Shown here piece by piece: positions 25,018-37,672 of a DNA stretch of 64,000 bases. The notes under the pieces were generated by a model that saw only the letters and a list, made by a program, of their open reading frames with translations, was not told where the DNA came from and ran no database searches. The DNA is from Hedera helix (Eukaryota; Streptophyta; Magnoliopsida; Apiales; Araliaceae): assembly GCA_947179155.2 (NCBI GenBank), contig OX359276.1, positions 40,684,192 through 40,748,191 on the forward strand. The letters run 5' to 3'. The first letter of the stretch is position 1, and each line of letters starts with the position of its first letter. A program made the position numbers and the translations under genes.

Positions 25018-26199
25018 AATATAAAATTTATATCAAATTATTTACAAAAAATAAAGAAAAAAATTAAATAATTACTCATAATCACTCATAATTTAAATTT
25101 AAACTATACATATTAATGAATGAATATTAATTTATTTATTTTTAATAAATACAATAATCAATACTTTAAATTACAATTCAAATAAATTTTTATAATTTTT
25201 GAAATATTAAATTTCAAAATGAACGCTCTACTTATTAATGTTTAGATATCTATTAATACGTAGATATCAATTTTATGTGTTAATTTGGAGTAATTGTAAG
25301 ACCCCGAATTTTATGAAATATAAAATTTAATTTTTCTTCTTATATATTTTTCTGAAACAGTAAGTGGTTAAATCGATAAAGTTTAAAGTTAAGGATGTTA
25401 TGTGCAAATTTTATTTTGTCGGACAATATTCGTTTTGTCGGGGAATATTCGGGTCGTACGACGGCGCCGAAATAACAAATTATTGGTGGACCCCACAACG
25501 GAATATTTGTAGGATATAGAAAACGACAGAAGTAACATTTTTAATAAAAATAGTCAACGGTGCTAACTGTTAAAATACCGGTGATAAAAGAATAGTAGCA
25601 TACGGTAATTTATGGTATTTTATTGTAGCATGCGGTACTCTACAGTAGCACACGGTATTGCACAGTGTCTCATATTATTGACACCGTAACTGTTACGCAT
25701 CATTTCATCAATAATTATCACTGCATAATATTTTATATTATCAATTCAATTATTGTTGCTACACAGTATTTTGCATTATTGATTCAATAATTGTCATTAC
25801 ACTGTATTTCATATAATCGAGTCAATAATTGTTGGTGCACTGTAGTTTAAAATTATTGAATCTAATAATTGTCACAGTAGCAAATACACTATAATTTATA
25901 TTAATAAATTAATAAAAATATGTAACGTGTTTCTTACATTATTGTGGTAACATTATTTTATATGTTGGACTCACAGGAAGAATAAATAAATAAATAAATA
26001 AAAAATAAAATAATTAATTTTACTATTTGAAATAGTAACGTGAATAGTGACATGAATAGTAAGAAACATGTGGGACCCACTGTGGGGCCCACATGAAATG
26101 TGAGAAATGTGTTTTGCTGGATGGTTGGTGGAGGCTGCTGCGCAGCCTCTGCTGAATTTTTTTTATTTCACCTACCGCGCATAGTAACTTCTTTTCTCC

Positions 26200-26208
26200 T
26201 ATAAATAG
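26200..26208 (+). promoter_or_regulatory. TATA box of the solo LTR
   Basis: TATAAATAG follows a pyrimidine-rich stretch inside the LTR. It is the likely core promoter of the former element; present activity is unknown. Confidence 0.55.
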
Positions 26209-26512
26209 CTTGTTCAGCTGAATAGAAAAATCACACCTAAAACATAGAATTTTTCTATAAGAATTTTATGAGTTTTCTCTGAGAATAGTAAGCTTATTTT
26301 AAGTGTTTGAAAGCCAAAAGGAGTGCAGAAAATTTTCAAGTTGATCAACCTCATTTAAATCAATATCCAGTCACGTGTTAAGGTAAGGGGTATCACTCTT
26401 TTCATCATCATAAATAGATATTATTTTCTTTCTTACTTGAAGGGATTATCATTCTTTGATTCTCGAAAATAATATCGTTTCTTTCTTGTGCCATTTATTT
26501 CCATGTATTAAA

Positions 26513-26970
26513 TTGTGGGAATAACCTTACGGCGCGGATTACCGCCTGTTGGTGAATAACCTTTTGTATTCATTCCTTATTAATCTTTGAGAATAACCTT
26601 ATGGTGCGGATTACCGTCTGTTTGGTGAATAACTCTTCGTATTCAAATTGATGGGAATAACCTTACGACGCGGATTACCGCCTGTTTGGTGAATAACTCT
26701 TCGTATTCAAATTGATGGGAATAACCTTACGGCGCGGTTTACCGCCTGTTGGTGAATAACCTTTTGTATTCATTCCTTATTAATCTTTGAGAATAACCTT
26801 ACGGTGCGGATTATCGCCTGTTTGGTGAATAACTCTTCGTATTCAAATTGATGGGAATAACCTTACGGCGCGGATTATCGCCTGTTTGGTGAATAACTAT
26901 TCGTATTCAAATTGATGGGAATAACCTTACGGCGCGGATTACCGCCTGTTGGTGAATAACCCTTTTTATT
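26513..26970 (+). repeat. Tandem repeat block inside the solo LTR, about seven units
   Basis: The unit matches the one at 1-430 but reads CGGCGCGGATTACCGCC instead of CGGAGCGGATTGCCGCC. Most units keep complementary GCGG/CCGC arms, and two have TATCGCC. Confidence 0.85.
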
Positions 26971-28955
26971 TGTCTCGTGTGGAAATAATTTGTCTACACG
27001 AATTATCACATGACACTTTTATTCCATATTCGTAAGTGATATCATTTTCCTTTATACTCATAAGGGATACCATCTTTTTCATCTTCCATTATTCAAACTT
27101 ACTATGGTAAGGGATATTAATTCCCTTCACCTTTTGTTAATCAAGCCTGCTACGGTAAGGGATATTATTTTCTTCCATACACCTAAATCGAAACTTATTA
27201 TGGAACTATTGCTTCTATAATTCCTGAAAATATTATATGTTCCATAATAGTTGAATTTCATTATTTCAACTGAACCTTCCTATTTTCTGAACATTTCTAT
27301 TGAACTGTAATCGTTATTCTGAACTGTGGATCTTGAATATCATTTTTAAATTTCACTCCACATCATGTTGGCAAATTGGACATTATTTGAATCTGCACAA
27401 AGTAAACTTCCGATACTTATTGTTTATCCTGTTCTTCTGTTCATCATTTGTATCACTGTTATTTGTATTAATCATCAAGAATCAAGCTGTTGTGAATATC
27501 TGTGGCCGAGGGCACAAATGTGATATAATTGTTGAACAAATGATAGGTTAAAGGCGATATACTAGGTTAAAGGCGATACATCTGTTCGGTGTCTTTTATG
27601 GCACGTGGTGAATGTTCTCTTTGGCCCGTAGTGCAAAGATGAACTGTTGGTTGGTATGATTATGACAAAAGGCTGAATTTGGTATAATCATGACCGTTGG
27701 TGTTATATTGAATGTCTTTGGCCCGTAGTGCAAAGATGAACTGTTGATCTGCATGATTATGACCAGGAACTGTGAAGTTGTATTATCTTGACTAATGGTA
27801 TTTCAGATGATAAAAGTTGATGATATTTTTACTAAAAAGAGAAGCGAGTGGACATTATAGTCTGCATTATTCTTCAAATAGATTGCTCATTCTGCTGCTA
27901 TTATTGATCTGAACATTGTTTAAGAATTTAATTACAGTTTTTGATATAAACCTTGTAGTCTATTGTATTCTATCAAGAGTTCAACTGTTGAAGACTAATG
28001 ATAATTTATTCGTCATTATCTTAGTCATGATATTTCTTACTGGGCTATTTGAGCTCACCCCTTTCTTTTGTTCCATTGTTTTTCAACAGGAGATGAAAAC
28101 GTAACAGGGTCTAGCCAGGGAATGGAGTGAGAGTCTGAGGAATAGCTGTCGTAGTCTTCACATGTTGTAAAATAGTGTGGCAATAATAGTGAAGACTTAG
28201 TTGTGTATTATTATACACTGTATTGTTGTACGTTGTGCTTTGTTGTAATAATTTTGTTGTAGTCTTTTGACGACTCAAGTTTGGGCTGTGTGGGCTCAGA
28301 TTTGGGGGCGTCACAGTAATACTGTAGTGTGTATGAATATTTATAATCTATAATTATAACATTTAAATAATATTTATAACACTTGTTAAATGATGCATTT
28401 TAGATATATTGTAATATTATATATGATTAGAATAAGAGAAAAAAAATAATGAGTTTTAAAGTATAGTTCATTAATAAATAAATGTTAATTTATTTATTTT
28501 AAATAAGTACAATAATCAATACTCTAAATTACAATTCAAATAAGTTTTCATTATTTTTGAAATGCTAAATTTCAAAATGAATGTTCTACTTATTAAAGTT
28601 TAGATGTTCATTAATAAATTGATGTCTATTTTATGTGTTTGGAGTAATACTATAGTGTGTATAAATACTTATAATCTATAATTATAACATTTAAATAATA
28701 TTGATAACATTTATAACACTTGTTAAATGATATTTATACTACTTATTAAATGATATTTTAACTTTATAATAGTAAAATCTATTAATTATACTTAAATCAA
28801 TTTATTTCAGTTTATTAATATTATAATAAAAGTGTTATTTCTTACTTTTTAGAAGTGAAATGACATATTTTAAAAATAATTTTTATATGATAGTAAAAAC
28901 TAATTATTATATAAGGAATGTCATTTCAAAAAATTTATTTTACTTATTTTATATA

Positions 28956-29170
28956 TCTATTATATAAAACAGAGCGGCTCCAATCCCAATATTTCAATAT
29001 CCAACGATCTCAAATCAATTTAGGCTTCAACATCCAACGGTCTAAAATCTTTTAAGGTTTCAACATCCAACGGTCACTAATCTATCTCTCATTTTCCCTC
29101 CTACCCAATTCAAATTCTAACTTTCAAAAATTTACCCACTCACGTTTCCCACCCAAATCAAATTCAAAAC

Positions 29171-29209
<39 letters not shown>

Positions 29210-29212
29210 TAA

Positions 29213-29255
<43 letters not shown>

Positions 29256-29329
29256 TATTAATAAGTAATATAATAATAGTAATAATCATCATCATAATAA
29301 TAATAATAAAAGAAATAATAATAATAATA

Positions 29330-29393
<64 letters not shown>

Positions 29394-29428
29394 TAATAAT
29401 AATAATAATAGTAATTAATATAATAAAA

Positions 29429-29462
<34 letters not shown>

Positions 29463-29537
29463 TATTAATAAGTAATATAATAATAGTAATAATCATCATC
29501 ATAATAATAATAATAAAAGAAATAATAATTATAATTA

Positions 29538-29606
<69 letters not shown>

Positions 29607-29709
29607 TAATAATAATAATAGTAATAATATAGTAGTAGTAGTAATAATAATAATAATAATAATAATAATATTAATTAATATAATAATAATAATAGTAGTA
29701 ATAATAATA

Positions 29710-29748
<39 letters not shown>

Positions 29749-29792
29749 TAATAATAATAAATATAATAATAATAATAATAATAATATTAGTA

Positions 29793-29869
<77 letters not shown>

Positions 29870-29926
29870 TATAATAATAATAATAATAATAATTAATATA
29901 ATAATAATATTAATAGTAATAATATA

Positions 29927-29999
<73 letters not shown>

Positions 30000-30039
30000 T
30001 AATAATTAATATAATAATAATAATAATAATATAGTAATA

Positions 30040-30127
<88 letters not shown>

Positions 30128-30242
30128 TAAAATAATAATAATAAATATAATAATAATAATAATAATAAATATAATAATAATAATTGTAATAATAATAATA
30201 ATAAAATAATAATAATAATAAATATAATAATAATAATAATAA

Positions 30243-30313
<71 letters not shown>

Positions 30314-31323
30314 TAATAATAATAATAATTGTTATTATTATTACTATTATTATAATAATAGTAGTAGTAGTAATAATAATAATTATTATTATTATAATTA
30401 TTATAATAATAATAAATTAAAAAAATTGCACGTAAACAACATGAGTCACCTTTTTAGAATTGATGTCATTTTTCTGTTTGTCGGGTATTGCGGTCGTTAT
30501 ATTTACACATGCAAATTAATTTGGGCAGAAAATCACGGGAACGGTTCAGAATCATTCTAATTGATTTGTAAGTTATTTTATGTTGCAAAGAGTTTTTAGG
30601 TAATAGAGTATTTTTGAAATTTTAATCTACACCGTGCCTTTAGACACGGATAATTACGTATCATCTCTTTGGTGTTTTTGCGGGATATATCGAAAGTAAC
30701 TATTGTAGTAAGTTCTGACTCATGTTATGAAAATCTTTTGTCCAATTTCAAAGAAAAAAATATAGAGAAAAAAATGTTATGGTGATGCGATTTAATTGGT
30801 GTAATGACAATTTTTTTTTATTTAGACTTAGAGAACTCATTTTATACTTTTGGGTATATATGCAAAAATATTTCTTTTGAATTTTTACATCTTTTTTTTT
30901 CCTTATTGGATCTCACGAAATGGCTTGCAGTACTACCATTTTTCCACAGAAAATATTGTTTATGGATCATATTGATCGATAGTTAGATATACTAGAAGCA
31001 AATAAATGCTGCCAAACTTCTCATTCTGTTTTGTCATTAAAGAAAATGTGTGTAATATACTCGAAAATATTATATTACACAAATTTAAGTCCGCTATCGT
31101 CAATCAATTAATTGCTTAAACCTGTTAAGAACTAATTTTAAGTTGGGAATGAGTAACACACTAATGTTTGTCTCAAAAAGAAACTATAACTGAATTGAGT
31201 ACTAATCTTTTTGTATTAATGGTTGGCCACAACAGTTTTAAATTTTTCAATTTAAAAATATTAAATACAGTACTCAACTGTTATATTAATTGTAGCGTGC
31301 CTTCAGGCACGAGTTATCCCTAG
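28956..31323 (+). mobile_element. Non-autonomous Helitron, 2368 bp
   Basis: The proposed 5' end is TCTATTATATAAAACAGAGC, preceded by A (28955). The 3' end is a hairpin CGTGCCT-TC-AGGCACG (31296-31311), then 12 bases ending CTAG (31320-31323), followed by T (31324). This A/T target with TC...CTRR ends and a subterminal hairpin is the classic Helitron signature. No Rep/helicase gene is present. A second hairpin of the same type (CCGTGCCTTTAGACACGG, near 30635) lies inside and may mark an older end. The interior is dominated by the AAT array. Confidence 0.7.
29171..30416. repeat. Giant (AAT)n microsatellite, about 1.25 kb
   Basis: The array is almost pure AAT/ATA with scattered AGT, CAT and AAAAT variants. 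One ~60 bp variant segment (from AAAAATATTAATAAGTAATA to three ATC) occurs at 29251 and again at 29458, a 207 bp shift, so a higher-order duplication took place inside the array. Near 30330-30400 the run switches to TTATTATTATTAC. Poly-Ile open frames here are artefacts. Confidence 0.95.
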
Positions 31324-33109
31324 TATATATATATAAGATTCTCAGATATGAATTCTGGATACGGATCCGAATATAGGATCCTGGATATTCGCTATTCGCC
31401 GGATATATTTACGATCGGATGTTAAACGAATACGAATACACTTATATCTGTATTCGTATCTGTTTATTTACGGATATTTTTATATCGAATAATATCTGGG
31501 TTTTTTTTTCGAATACGAAAACGGACGAATACGAATTTTTTGATTATCATTTATAGTTATACATGTAATTGTGGCTATTTTTTTTTATTAGTCTCAGCAA
31601 ATATGTTATTAATTATGTCCAAATGTGTATATTCAAAAGTCATGGAGTATTTGTTACTCGAAAACTTAATTTATTGCCTTCAAATTGAAAGCTGCTCCAT
31701 TTTTAGTCTGTTTGAAACTTGTCCACCTCTAACGAAAAGCAAGAGTAAAAAAGTCATGTTAAATAATTTTAGTCTCCAGCTGTCTGATCTTTTCCAAAAG
31801 TCATTTTAACCATTTTGAAGACGACACCTTATTTAGAAAAAAATTCAGACACGGAAACTCCATTCCTTTCGGAAATACTAATAAATTTTCAAAATATTCT
31901 TTTAATTTTGTTTTAATTTTTCAAAATTATATATTTTAATAGTGGTGACACGATAGCTCTTAATTTATCTCAACATCAAACAGTTTATATTTAATTTTAA
32001 ATAAAATAAAAGGAGTACTACATTCCCTTAATAAGAAAAAGTCACATTTATAAATTTTAAATATATATTTTTATTTCATATTTATTGCTAATTTTGGAAT
32101 GATGTCACGCGTAATGAAATTATGATGTTAAGCATTGCATTATGCTGACCATATTTTATTTACTGAGAAAAAAATAGTAATCCTTTTGTATGATCTTCAA
32201 AGTTAAAATTATAATGGCATATTTTTCAATATTTTACGCTCCCTCTGTAACTGTTTATAAGAGTGATTCCTACTTTCTTTATTTCTGCCTTTGAATATTA
32301 AGTTTCGCATTAAAGAATATAATTTTTTAATATTAACTTTTCAAAAAATAAAATTTTATTATCAAATATATTATATACAATATTTGACCTGTAAATCTCA
32401 ATATTAAGAAATAGAAATTAACACAAAAAATTATAAAATTATTTTGTGATTGATTGATGACTTGATGTAAGGTTTATAAAAATGATTTGCGATCAAATCT
32501 AACGCAAAAGGTTGGAAACTGTGGGGACCTTTGAGTAAAATGTTGACTCCCTCACTTTTAATAGGAAAAATTATTCTATGTTATTAATTTTAGATTAAGT
32601 AAATAGTATGTTTTTTTTTATATATTTTATTAAATAATATAATTATTTTTTATTTATATATTTTATCTTTTTTTTTTTAAAATAAAAATAATTATACTTT
32701 TAACTATTCTTTTGAGGAGATGGATGAGAAATAAATTAATCATCGAAAAATAACATTATTAAAATAAAAAAAAAATCTTTGCGCGCCAAATTTTTGGACA
32801 ACGTTACCTCCACTATGGGCAAATAATAATTCTCTACTCCCCATGCCTACCAAATGGCCCAAAACAATAATCATATTCTCTGGACCACGTAAATAACGTG
32901 GGAAAAAGAGGAGTAAATCTTAACTGCATCCCCAGTACTTCAGATTTCCTTTATGCATATTTGTGAGATTTAGAGGATAAATAAATAAAATGGAAACCTT
33001 AACTGAATACAAAAGATTTCTTTTTCTTTTTCTTAACTTATTAAAAACCTTAACCTTTTATTAAATATTATTATGTATGTATATAGGTGGTAATATATAT
33101 ATATATATA
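31324..33109. other. AT-rich spacer, no gene supported
   Basis: 31340-31535 holds a cluster of GAATACGAATAC/GGATATTCG motifs similar to the element at 24806-25017. An open frame at 31540-31809 has no recognisable domain. The rest is AT-rich. Confidence 0.45.
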
Positions 33110-33117
33110 TATGGGGC

Positions 33118-33637
33118 CAGAGGCGAAGGCACATATGATGTTGTGGGGTCAATTGATCCCACAATTTTTATTTTATTTTATAATATATAAAAAAATTTAA
33201 ATTTTTTAAATATTATATACAAATTGACTCCACTAAAAATATATAAATTTTTTAATGTACGAAGTCAAATTAAAAATTTATAATTTTTTCACTTAATCTC
33301 AATCTCATATCATTCATATTTCCTCTACATATGTATATTCATGTAATCTTATTACACAAATTAATAATCTATTTTATATTATTTTTTGAAGAATTAATTA
33401 TTTATAAATAATTTGTCTTTAAAAAATTATATTATGAGTCAATATGATGTGTGTATATATATATAGTTAATAATTATTATATTATAATTGTAATCAAATT
33501 TATGTTTTATATATGCAACTCAAAAGTATAAAATTATTCAAAAAAATTGACTTGGGGCGCTGCCCTCAAACCCCCGCTAAATTATTTATAAACTTATAAT
33601 TTGACCCTATTGAATTGTTTTCCTCGCTTTGCCACTG
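33118..33637. mobile_element. hAT-like non-autonomous element, 520 bp
   Basis: The left end CAGAGGCGAAGGC and the reverse complement of the right end, CAGTGGCAAAGCG, form imperfect hAT-type terminal repeats. The flanks are TATGGGGC (33110-33117) and TATGGAAC (33638-33645), an 8 bp duplication matching at six positions. No coding capacity. Confidence 0.5.
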
Positions 33638-33769
33638 TATGGAACTGCATCAAATTTTCTTGTTAAAGCCTGTCGCTAGAGTCTCTAACTACAGGCTTAA
33701 TTTTTTTTTTGGTCTACCGCTAAAATAACGACAGTATGCTTCTAGCAACCGGTTGCTGTGAATGTGTTA

Positions 33770-33771
<2 letters not shown>

Positions 33772-33810
<39 letters not shown>
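33772..33810. repeat. (TA)n microsatellite
   Basis: A pure TA run of 39 bases. It directly follows the palindromic text AGCAACCGGTTGCT. Confidence 0.95.
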
Positions 33811-33815
<5 letters not shown>

Positions 33816-34003
33816 ATGATTTATGTTATCCAATTTCATTTACTTTTAGATAAGTTTTTAAAAATGAGTAATGCTACGGTGATAAAAAATGATTACAAAA
33901 AAGTGAATATAAAATAATATGTCAAAGTTTTTTATATTTATGTTTTTTTTAAGTTATAAGGTCATTTGATGAGAATTAATAATTTAAAAAATAAGGTGGT
34001 ATT

Positions 34004-35775
34004 TGTAACACCTCCTTCTTAACTAGTGGAAATGGATGCTACGTACAAACGAATTCTGAGAAAAATATCAAAACAAAAAAGGAACTCTCTTCACATTTGC
34101 CTTTGAATCCCCTTGCAAACCTGCCAGAAGAAAAACACAGCATGAGCGAAATGCCCAGTATGGATAAAGAGTGCAGAAATAAGAATTGAAATTGAATAAC
34201 AAAATCAACTGAACTAAACTGAGATTAACAAAATCAACTGAACTGAATAACATAATCTTACTGAACTGAACTGAATAACATAATCTACTGAACTGAACTA
34301 ATCTACTGAACTAAAAATAATTTACTGAACAACATAAAATGCTGAATTGAATGATTGTGTTTATTTCATACCGAGCTAAAAAAAAAGAAAAAGAATAAAA
34401 CAGAAGTCACACATCGGACTGCAGATCCAAACACATGCAAAATTGAAAAGGTGTGCTCGGCACTACGAACAACACCAGATCGTAGAACAGAACAAAATGC
34501 TAGGGTCTATCCATACGCCTCCCACAACAAAACACTAAATGTCAACCGAAACACAAAATGGAGGTGCCGTGGACTGATCACACCGCCACGGAAGGTGTCA
34601 TATCTTAGTGCCCAGAGATATGCCTGTGGTACCCCCACATGTGGTTGTAGCTTAGATATACCATACGGTACATTCTAACAAAAATATCATGTCACAATAT
34701 ATGCGACACAATACAAACAAAAGAGGTTCTAATACGCACATGCTAAATCGAAACGAATCAACACAAAGTCCTCAAAAAATATTAGCATGCACGTTTCTAC
34801 ATAATCAAAATAAATACTAAACATGCTCGTTAAGTCCAAAGAATACAAGTTATGAATTTTTGAATATCTAAAAATCAAATAATTCTATCATAAGCATTTG
34901 ACTATGAATAATATATCGAAATAATATCTGAATTCTAATTGAAAGACAAAACGAACAAATTAAAATTAAAGAAATATCGCTGAAGGAGTACGGAATCCGT
35001 ACCTGAAATAAGCAATGTAATACTCAAAATTATATTGCAAAATTGACTCGTTAAATTCCCTTCGTTGGAACTAATTAAACATAATAAAAGAATTGATAAA
35101 TAAATAGTTAATCAATGAATTAAGTTTTACACATTTTCTTTCTCTTAGGCGAATCTAAAATCCTCCCGTTCTATACAAAACTCTGCCTAAAGTTATACAT
35201 AGATAAATATTTTAATCATGGTAACGTATATATTAATAAATAATAGTATTCTTGTTCCTTCCGAAATATATATAAGTATATTCACAAAAATATTCTTTTC
35301 ATTTTTTATGTCTATTACAAACAAATATTTTTTATTTTATTTTATTATTATTATTATTAGTATTATTTTCTGTCAAAACTTTAAAGTTATAAAAATACTA
35401 ATTTAATATTCCAAAATGCTAATTACTAACAAGGATATACCAAAATATATTAACTAACAAATTAAATAGCATGTAAAAATTAAAACTACAAAATTAAAAC
35501 TAATACAAAAAATTAAATAATTTCACAAAGAAAAAGAGACATACCCGAAATTATGAGGTTCAGTCCGCCCATGTCTTCGACATCAAATTTTTTAACTAGG
35601 GAGGTATTTACTAAAAATGTCCTCACACAAAAAGGTTTTCTCAAATTAGATAAAACCTTAATGTTTTTGTAAAATAAAACAAAAGAGTGGTCTTTCATAT
35701 ATAGTCTAAGTAGGAAGAAGAGTTAAAAGAGGTGAACTATATGGAATTTTTTTTAAAAAAGGGCAGGATATTACT
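34004..35775 (-). mobile_element. Probable degenerate solo LTR, about 1.77 kb
   Basis: On the plus strand it starts TGTAACACCTCC; on the minus strand it starts near AGTAATATCCTGCCC, a common plant LTR start with the TG altered. The flanking pentamers GTATT (33999-34003) and GTGTT (35776-35780) match at four of five positions. Inside are a degenerate ~25 bp tandem repeat (ACTGAACTGAATAACATAAT, 34160-34350) and a GC-richer block at 34430-34680. No coding region. Orientation and ends are tentative. Confidence 0.45.
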
Positions 35776-35780
35776 GTGTT

Positions 35781-36178
35781 ATTCGTACAGTACCCATTAA
35801 TTTGGAATATAAAATGGCATTAGGGATTGGCCAAGTGTGAATTTTCGAGCAAAGTTAGTGCAAGGGCTACACAATCAAAGTAAACTTTCCCAAGTTCTTT
35901 CTCTACTATCCCACCGACCGACCCCTCCCTCAAATTTCCCGGGGTCCCTGTGCTTGAATTGTTATAGAATAAGTTTCTCCAAGATTTTAGAAATGAAAAT
36001 AAATATTAAATGAAAAATAATCATAAAATAAAATCAAGATATTAAACTAGTACAAGTATTGCTATCTAATTCATCAAACCGCAAATATATATATAAATTA
36101 ACATAACCTTATATTGATAAAACACAAGCTACATTTAATTTCCCGTGTCTCCATACAAATGATCCATTATTTCCAATC
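35781..36178. other. Spacer upstream of the decayed dirigent copy
   Basis: Moderately complex sequence, possibly the former promoter. It shows no clear similarity to the promoter of the intact gene, and no other feature was seen. Confidence 0.4.
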
Positions 36179-36890
36179 ATGGCAAAATTAAACTCTCACT
36201 TCCACCATCTTCTCCATTTTCTTTTTCTCTCTCCTCCTCGCCGGACTCAACAAACTTGTTGAAAAAATCATTTGGCCTGAAAAAAGAAAAGCTAATTAAG
36301 CCACCTTAATTTTTACTTCCATGACATACATGCAAAGTGGCCGAAATCCCACAGCCGTTCAAATCGCATCAGCGACTTTCTTCGATCGGCCTTTTGATGA
36401 ACCATTAACCATCGGGCCAGAACTGAGCTCCAAACAGGTTGGAAGAGCACAAGGGATATATATTTATGGATCCGCTTCGTTAAATGACGTATAGTAGGAC
36501 TAATATTGATGGTTTTAAACTATGTTTTTACGGAGGGGAAATATAATGGAAGCAGTCTTAGCATATTAGGCCGGAAAGCCGCGTTTACGGCGGTGAGAGA
36601 GAGATGCCGGAGGGAGCGGATTTTTCCGGTATGCTCGTGGTTATAGCTCAGGCGAAGACTTATAGTACGTACTAACCTCAAAACAGGGGATAATGTTGTG
36701 GAATATGAGGATCCGGTTACGGTGAAGTTGAAAACCATAGTAAGTTGTAAGATTTTTGATTATATTGTTATCAATACACATTTAATATAATAAAATTTTT
36801 TACAATTTACTATGGTGATTTTGAAAATCAACTTCACCATAACCAAATCCGAAATATGATGGCTATGTTTTTAATTCATTATTCATTAAT
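36179..36890 (+). pseudogene. Decayed dirigent gene copy
   Basis: The nucleotide text follows the intact dirigent gene from the start codon (ATGGCAAAA, 36179) to the C-terminal GATGGCTATGTTTTT (about 36858-36872). The signal-peptide region is frameshifted and ends in TGA within 30 codons. Later blocks for the FYFHD, GRAQGIY, FTEGKYNGS and RGYAQ regions are recognisable but lie in different frames with stops. A segment around the VVMMDDPL region is shortened. A 144 bp inverted-repeat insertion (36709-36852) splits the last codons. Confidence 0.9.
36709..36852. mobile_element. 144 bp MITE inside the dirigent pseudogene
   Basis: The left end (GGATCCGGTTACGGTGAAGT) and the reverse complement of the right end (TCGGATTTGGTTATGGTGAA) form terminal inverted repeats that continue into ACCATAGTAA. 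The heptamer AATATGA flanks it at 36702-36708 and 36853-36859 and occurs once in the intact gene at the same codon. The superfamily is uncertain. Confidence 0.75.
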
Positions 36891-36899
36891 AAGTATAAT

Positions 36900-37582
36900 A
36901 CTTAATAAACATAAATAGTGAATGAATTTCACCTTTAGAGAGACTCGGTATAAAAAAAATCATTTTTACTACTATATGCATGTTAACAAACTTACCAAAG
37001 TTGGCCTTGTCATTTCATTTGTTTCTTTTTAATTATTTCTTACTAATAACATCAGGCTATCGTTTTATATACGGAATTTAATTTGTCAACATCTTTTTCT
37101 TGTTTTTGTACCGAAATTTGTCCCAATTGCATGATATATTCAAGAAGCTATATGCAACAATTAAAAAGAAAAAAAAAATCCACTTAACCTCTTTGGTAGA
37201 AAATGAAAGAGTAGAAAAGCAAGTTTAACGACGGAATGGAAGACGAGAGGAAGTAAATGCAATTTATCTTCAAAGCTACAAAGTGTATAACTAAAAAATA
37301 AATAAATGTTTGGTGATAAAGGTGGTCTACATTTTCCGAAACAACTCTTAAAAATAAGTTAAAAAATTAAGAAGTAATTAAATTACATTAATTTAATGCA
37401 AGATTGGAGCAATGCTACATAAGTATAATTATTCAGTTAGTTTACATTTACAATAAACACACAAATTAAGGTTGCCAAATTAGAGAAGATATTATAAAAT
37501 TGTTTCAAATTATATTTTTCATTTAAACTAGCCCGAATATTATAGTTAACTCAAAAATGAAGGATTTGTATAACAGGATATG

Positions 37583-37672
<90 letters not shown>

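Larger units (their letters stand above)
25295..28315 (+). mobile_element. Solo LTR, 3021 bp, with 5 bp target duplication GTAAT
   Basis: It begins TGTAAGACCCCG and ends GGGGGCGTCACA. GTAAT flanks it at 25290-25294 and 28316-28320. No internal region, primer site or coding sequence is present, so it is a solo LTR left by recombination. A paralogous copy of the flanking DNA near 28635-28660 has a single uninterrupted GTAAT and shows the empty site. Inside are degenerate ~55 bp repeats (about 25690-25890, TTGATTCAATAATTGTCATTAC type), a TATAAATAG box at 26200-26208, the tandem array at 26513-26970, and text matching window bases 1-1596. Ty3/gypsy origin is inferred. Confidence 0.92.
25100..28760. 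repeat. Tandem duplication of ~345 bp, first copy split by the solo LTR
   Basis: Text before the LTR (about 25100-25294) plus text after it (28316 to about 28455) reads as one unit and is repeated at about 28455-28760. Shared runs include ACAATAATCAATACT, AATTTCAAAATGAA and TATTTATAATCTATAATTAT. The duplication therefore predates the LTR insertion. Confidence 0.7.

Noticed and set aside
29209..29632. Long poly-isoleucine open frames on both strands
   Set aside because: They are produced by the (AAT)n array and have no coding character.
31540..31809. 89-residue plus-strand frame
   Set aside because: No motif, no start context and AT-driven composition.
34355..34678. 107-residue frame in the GC-richer block
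   Set aside because: Lies inside the probable solo LTR; Lys-rich start comes from an A-run and no domain is seen.
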